From Actinomycetota bacterium (GTDB lineage: Bacteria; Actinomycetota; Thermoleophilia; Gaiellales; Gaiellaceae): 8,207 bases of DNA. Shown here in pieces: positions 6,123 to 8,207 of the stretch. How positions within the stretch are numbered: the stretch's first letter is position 1; each line of letters starts with the position of its first letter. The notes below the pieces were generated by a model. The model made no database searches and had not been told where the DNA came from. It saw nothing but the letters and a program-made list of their open reading frames with translations. The position numbers were made by a program, and so were the translations under genes. The stretch covers positions 1-8,207 of the forward strand of contig VAXK01000132.1 in assembly GCA_005885565.1 (NCBI GenBank), read 5' to 3'.

Positions 6123-6236
6123 GGGGCGAATCGTGACGAACTCGCCACCCACGCGTGCGTTTTTCCCGGGTAGCGTTCCGGCTGGGGACGCTCGGTCCCC
6201 CCATGGGGGGGAAGCCGGCTCGGAGGTCGGCGCGCC
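6123..6236 (+). promoter_or_regulatory. Structured gatC-gatA intergenic leader (candidate cis-acting RNA)
   Basis: This non-coding gap can form several hairpins. GGCGA at 6125-6129 pairs with TCGCC at 6142-6146. In one fold, 6172-6179 (AGCGTTCC) pairs with 6185-6192 (GGGACGCT), and 6196-6202 (TCCCCCC) pairs with 6206-6212 (GGGGGGA). In a competing fold, 6178-6183 (CCGGCT) pairs with 6213-6218 (AGCCGG), enclosing GGGGAC 6184-6189 with GTCCCC 6195-6200. The two folds exclude each other. TTTTT occurs at 6160-6164. I do not recognise a known riboswitch class. Regulation is inference from structure only. Confidence 0.4.
6222..6227 (+). promoter_or_regulatory. Shine-Dalgarno site of gatA
   Basis: GGAGGT lies 9 nt before GTG 6237 and fixes that GTG as the gatA start. 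It sits in the loop of a possible small hairpin, GCCG 6214-6217 with CGGC 6228-6231. Confidence 0.75.
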
Positions 6237-7642
6237 GTGATCGACACCCTGCGCCTGACCGCCGAGGAGGCGATGCGTCTGCTCGAGCGGCGGGAGGTCT
6301 CGGGCGCCGAGCTCTTCGGCGCGTACCGCGACGCCATCGCCGCGCGCGACGGCGAGCTCAACTGCTTCCTCACCACCGTGGACGAGCCGTCACACGACGG
6401 CGTCCCGATCGCGCTCAAGGACGTCATCGGCACGCAGGACGTCCGCACCACGGCCGGCTCGCGCTTCCTCGAGCGTTACGTCCCCGTCTTCGACTCGACC
6501 GTCGCCGCCCGCTGCAAGGGCGCCGGCTTGCCCCTTCTCGGCAAGACGAACATGGACGAGTTCGCGATGGGCTCGTCCACCGAGAACTCGGCGTACGGGC
6601 CAACGCGCAACCCGTGGGATCCCGAGCGTGTCCCGGGCGGCTCCTGGCTGCGGTCGCGGCGGGCCTGGCGCCGTGGGCCCTCGGCTCCGACACGGGCGGC
6701 TCGATCAAGCAGCCCGCCGCGCTCACCGGCACCGTCGGCCTCCGGCCCACCTACGGCACCGTCTCCCGCTACGGCATCGTCGCCTTCGCGTCGAGCCTCG
6801 ACCAGGTCGGGCCGCTCACGAAGACGGTGCGCGACTGCGCGCTCCTCTACCGCACGATCGCCGGCCGCGACCCCGCGGACACGACCACCGTGGACCTGCC
6901 CGCGCCCGTCGAGATCCCGGCCGCAGGCGACCTCCGCGGCCTGCGCGTCGGCATTCCGCGCGAGCTCAACGAAGCGGAGGGGATCGAGCCCGGCGTCAAG
7001 GCGGCGGTCGAGGCGGCGATCGACCTGTGCCGCGAGCTCGGCGCCGAGCTCGGCGAGTGCGAGCTGCCCCGCTCGGTCGACTACGGCATGCCCTGCTACT
7101 ACCTGATCGCACCGGCCGAGGCCTCCTCGAACCTGGCCCGGTACGACGGTGTCCGCTTCGGCCTTCGCGTGGGCGACGGCGACTTCGAGGCGATGCAGGA
7201 GCGGACGCGCGACGAGGGCTTCGGCGACGAGCCGAAGCGCCGGATCATGCTCGGCACCTACGCGCTCTCGGCCGGCTACTACGAGGCGTTCTACGGCCAG
7301 GCGCAGAAGGTGCGGACGATCATCAAGCGCGAGCACGACGCCGCGTTCGAGCGGTTCGACGTCCTCGTCTCGCCGACCTCGCCGACGGTCGCCTTCAGGC
7401 TCGGCGAGCGGACGGAGAACCCGCTCGCGATGTACCTCTCCGACCTCCTGACGATCCCCTCGTGCATGGCCGGTCTGCCGGGCCTCTCGATCCCGTGCGG
7501 CCTCTCCGAGGGGCTGCCCGTCGGCCTCCAGCTCGTCGGGCCTCAGTTCTCGGAGAACGCGCTCTTCCGGATCGGGCACGCGTTCGAGCGGGCACTCGGC
7601 TTCGACCCGGTCCCTCGGCGCCTCGCGGGAGCCGCCGGATGA
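6237..7642 (+). pseudogene. gatA: GatA amidase subunit of GatCAB, broken by a ~13-nt deletion frameshift
   Basis: GatA releases ammonia from glutamine for transamidation of Glu-tRNA(Gln)/Asp-tRNA(Asn). Starting at GTG 6237, the first frame gives good GatA sequence: VPIALKDVIG with the catalytic Lys61, then GLPLLGKTNMDEFAMGSSTENSAYG and NPWDPERVPGGS. At 6642-6647 the frame is lost. GatA continues two frames over as AAVAAGLAPWALGSDTGGSI, where the nucleophile Ser lies in DTGGS, and runs cleanly to TGA 7640-7642. Compared with the usual GGSSGGSAAAV, five codons (SGGSA) are missing and two stray bases remain, a net loss of 13 nt. Unshifted, the frame from 6237 would give a non-functional product of 289 residues. 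The intact flanks point to a sequencing or assembly error or a very recent mutation. The stop overlaps the next gene as ATGA. Confidence 0.9.
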
Positions 7643-7893
7643 GGAAGATCGTCGACGGAGCGGCGGACTTCGTCGTCGCCCCGGAGCGGGTCTTCGGCAC
7701 GGAGCCGCGCGTCCTCGACGGCGCGCGATCCGTCCTGATCGGCGACCTGAAGCTGTCGCTCGAGGCGGGCGAGCGCGAGCTGTGGCTGATCCGCATGCAC
7801 TCGCTGGCGCTCGAGGAGCGCGTGGCGATGGTCGAGGTGCGGGGCTCGATCGAGGAAGCGCTCGTCGAGGCGAGGGAGGTGGCCCATGCCTGA
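7639..7893 (+). CDS. Hypothetical 84-residue protein between gatA and gatB
   Basis: I do not recognise this protein. It begins at ATG 7639, overlapping the gatA stop by 4 nt (ATGA), and its stop TGA 7891-7893 lies 8 nt inside gatB, so it is embedded in the gat operon and probably translationally coupled. The sequence (MRKIVDGAADFVVAPERVFG, then SVLIGDLKLSLEAGERELWL and a C-terminal ALVEAREVAHA) has no Cys, no Tyr, one Trp, no signal peptide and no membrane helix. It looks like a small soluble alpha/beta protein, with strand-like segments in the middle and a helical end. Normal codon use and both tight overlaps support it as real. A role tied to GatCAB or to translation is suggested by position only. 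Confidence 0.75.
   Translation: MRKIVDGAADFVVAPERVFGTEPRVLDGARSVLIGDLKLSLEAGERELWLIRMHSLALEERVAMVEVRGSIEEALVEAREVAHA
7875..7880 (+). promoter_or_regulatory. Shine-Dalgarno site of gatB
   Basis: GGAGGT lies 5 nt before ATG 7886, inside the coding sequence of the 84-residue gene. It confirms the gatB start. Confidence 0.8.
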
Positions 7894-8207
7894 ATGGGAG
7901 CCGGTCGTCGGCCTCGAGATCCACGTCCACCTGAAGACGCGGACGAAGATGTTCTGCCGCTGCGAGGTGCCCGGTCTGCCTTGCTCATCCGGGCTCGCTG
8001 CCGGTGCCGAACGAACGGGCCGTGGAGTGGACGATCAAGCTCGGCCTCGCGCTCGGCTGCGAGATCGCGCCGCGCGCAGTCTTCCACCGCAAGAACTACT
8101 TCTACCGCGACCTCCCGAAAGGCTACCAGATCTCCCAGTACGACGAGCCGCTCTGCCTCGACGGGCGCGTTCTCGTGCCGGGGCCGGAGGGCGACCTCGA
8201 GGTCGGC
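7886..8207 (+). pseudogene. gatB: GatB, subunit B of GatCAB, N-terminal part, frameshifted by a short deletion
   Basis: GatB phosphorylates the carboxyl group of Glu or Asp on misacylated tRNA and completes transamidation. From ATG 7886 the frame reads MPEWEPVVGLEIHVHLKTRT then KMFCRCEV, the family N-terminus. Near 7967-7970 the frame breaks and family sequence resumes in the +1 frame from TGC 7968: CPVCLAHPGSLPVPNERAVE, then IKLGLALGCEI and NYFYRDLPKGYQISQYDEPL, to the right edge. The family's usual segment of about ten residues before CPVC (FGxEPNTxT-like) is missing, consistent with a loss of about 32 nt. That segment precedes the Cys residues commonly found here. The gene runs off the window, so its remaining length is unknown. 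As in gatA, good sequence on both sides favours an artefact or a recent lesion. Confidence 0.88.

Noticed and set aside
6150..6164. CACGCGTG followed by TTTTT as a terminator after gatC
   Set aside because: The palindrome has no loop and the T run is offset, so no stable stem precedes it directly.
6165..6236. Resemblance of GTAGCGTTCCGG to the start of ykkC-type riboswitches
   Set aside because: The later conserved blocks of that class are not present, and the gene context does not fit. T-box and ZTP signatures were also looked for and not seen.
6155..6640. Upstream extension of the gatA C-terminal frame from 6155
   Set aside because: This part translates to Arg-rich nonsense while GatA sequence is in the frame from 6237; it is only open because of base composition.
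6476..7930. 484-codon minus-strand frame opposite gatA
   Set aside because: Shadow of gatA; Arg-rich, no domain, and gatA motifs are on the plus strand.
1..8207. CRISPR arrays, tRNA/rRNA genes, insertion sequences, attachment sites
   Set aside because: No spaced direct repeats, cloverleaf, transposase or terminal inverted repeats were seen.

Overview
The window is very GC-rich, gene-dense bacterial DNA. Start codons include GTG and TTG, genes overlap or abut, and codons end mostly in G or C. The proteins (GatCAB, FolD, a 68-residue cold-shock protein, a winged-helix methyltransferase, a hydrolase joined to a glycosyltransferase) look actinobacterial. From memory of such proteins I would guess Thermoleophilia (Gaiellales/Solirubrobacterales), but this is inference and no search was possible.

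Layout. (1) 1-249, minus strand: the N-terminus of an AAA/LuxR-type ATPase regulator, running off the left edge. (2) 250-377: a divergent intergenic region with several CTAG motifs. (3) 378-5461, plus strand: one tight run of genes: SAM-dependent methyltransferase, a shortened NTF2-like protein, an alpha/beta hydrolase-glycosyltransferase fusion, a ferritin-like diiron protein, then folD. Gaps are 2 nt, an overlap, 10 nt and 0 nt, so this reads as one operon. The first four genes could form a small tailoring cassette (methyl transfer, hydrolysis or acyl transfer, glycosylation, diiron oxidation), with the divergent regulator as a candidate controller; product unknown. (4) 5541-5747: a cold-shock protein as its own unit, with a leader hairpin, strong Shine-Dalgarno and a clear intrinsic terminator. 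(5) 5838-8207: the GatCAB amidotransferase genes (gatC, gatA, an 84-residue unknown gene, then gatB running off the right edge). These proteins convert misacylated Glu-tRNA(Gln)/Asp-tRNA(Asn) to Gln-tRNA/Asn-tRNA.

Three genes lack short internal pieces: the NTF2-like gene (in frame), gatA (about 13 nt, frameshift in the GGSSGGS signature) and gatB (about 32 nt, frameshift near the N-terminus). Both gat reading frames resume with good family sequence after the break, so the losses are recent or are assembly errors. Because GatCAB is normally essential where it is used, and three losses fall in 8 kb, assembly or sequencing error is the leading explanation.

The most interesting non-coding signal is the 114-nt gap between gatC and gatA, which can form mutually exclusive hairpins just upstream of the gatA ribosome binding site. 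The 84-residue gene overlapping both gatA and gatB is the most interesting unrecognised protein.
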